A stretch of 37,897 nt of DNA from Acidimicrobiia bacterium (lineage in GTDB: Bacteria; Actinomycetota; Acidimicrobiia; Spongiisociales; UBA5794): assembly GCA_029939995.1 (NCBI GenBank), contig JAOZRW010000021.1, forward strand, positions 1 to 37,897. Direction: 5' to 3'. The notes beneath the pieces are model-generated. The model saw only the letters and a program-made list of their open reading frames with translations. It was not told the origin of the DNA and did no database searches. Below, piece after piece: positions 37,739 through 37,897 of the stretch; the first letter of the stretch is position 1; every line of letters starts with the position of its first letter. The position numbers were made by a program, and so were the translations under genes.

Positions 37739-37897
37739 GTGCTCTGTCCACGAACGTTCGGGGTGTCGATGTCGAGTCGGGGGCGTTGCTCGCAAGGCCG
37801 CAGGACGAAGCCGCATTCGGGAATGCGTCGAGGACGAGAACGCCGCGAGCGGCGTCCCCGGCCGACAGAACAGCGCAGAGGTTCGTGGACAGAGCAC
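37739..37897. repeat. 159-bp element with 17-bp perfect terminal inverted repeats
   Basis: GTGCTCTGTCCACGAAC (37739-37755) and its exact reverse complement GTTCGTGGACAGAGCAC (37881-37897) bound a segment without a credible ORF. The interior has further hairpins: GCATTC-GG-GAATGC and ACGCCGC-GA-GCGGCGT. The right end coincides with the last base of the window, so any target-site duplication cannot be seen. It resembles a MITE or REP-type palindromic element. No transposase is nearby. Confidence 0.75.

Noticed and set aside
37750-37762. CGAACGTTCG as a second LexA box
   Set aside because: The arms are contiguous, without the 4-nt spacer of the consensus. The sequence arises from the end of the terminal inverted repeat.
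1-37897. tRNA genes, rRNA, CRISPR arrays, integrase or transposase genes
   Set aside because: I looked for T-loop GGTTCRANNC contexts with acceptor stems, regularly spaced direct repeats and transposase motifs. I found none outside coding sequence.

Overview
The window is high-GC DNA (I estimate mid-60s percent), densely packed with about 45 protein genes on both strands. I see no rRNA, tRNA, CRISPR array, transposase or phage gene. It reads as an ordinary chromosomal region of a high-GC actinobacterium. Supporting evidence is a mycothiol-type DinB-like protein (TIGR03084 family), a DUF4032 protein, DnaE2, and an actinobacterial-style LexA box. Many genes also have a TANNNT -10 element 6-9 nt before the start codon, which suggests leaderless mRNAs. 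A deep lineage such as Acidimicrobiia is my guess, not something the sequence proves. No gene-free stretch exceeds about 240 bp. || Layout. 1-3403 (minus): GNAT acetyltransferase, type A asparagine synthetase AsnA, a second GNAT protein and a HAD phosphatase. 3427-6065 (plus): LOG-family protein, TIGR03084 protein, BtpA-family TIM barrel. 6066-6306: hairpin-rich spacer. 6307-8302: coiled-coil protein, DUF971 (minus), DUF4032. 8271-9553 (minus): flavin reductase and SDR. 9602-11869: universal stress protein, then three coupled lipoprotein genes (minus). 11930-13892 (plus): lipoate/octanoate transferase-ligase family protein, then an AroQ dehydroquinase fused to an alpha/beta hydrolase. 13882-19475: aspartate aminotransferase, amidase, ferritin, YhhN, SixA-like phosphatase, threonine aldolase. 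19492-23978: small membrane protein and dnaE2 (minus) with a LexA box, facing a small membrane protein/ACT pair. 23979-29861: LCP-family transferase, unknown protein, membrane protein, YchF, SGNH hydrolase, uridine kinase. 29963-31718: F5/8-type-C-like protein and a micropeptide/RHH/DUF4097 operon (minus). 31834-36241: TPP riboswitch followed by thiN-thiB-thiP-thiQ. 36242-37701: cysteine hydrolase and SDR (minus). 37739-37897: a 159-bp element with 17-bp terminal inverted repeats ending exactly at the window edge. || How the genes work together. The clearest functional unit is the thiamine salvage operon: an ABC importer plus thiamine pyrophosphokinase under a TPP riboswitch whose closing stem carries the Shine-Dalgarno sequence. 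The second is the SOS-controlled dnaE2 promoter. The third is a probably autoregulated operon of a 39-aa peptide, an RHH protein and a DUF4097 protein, behind a perfect 9-3-9 palindrome that covers its promoter. Less explained are the AroQ-hydrolase fusion with a displaced nucleophile, an LCP protein with a calcium-loop-like insert, a three-copy intergenic repeat family, and a lipoprotein-like signal peptide that lies out of frame with its apparent mature domain.
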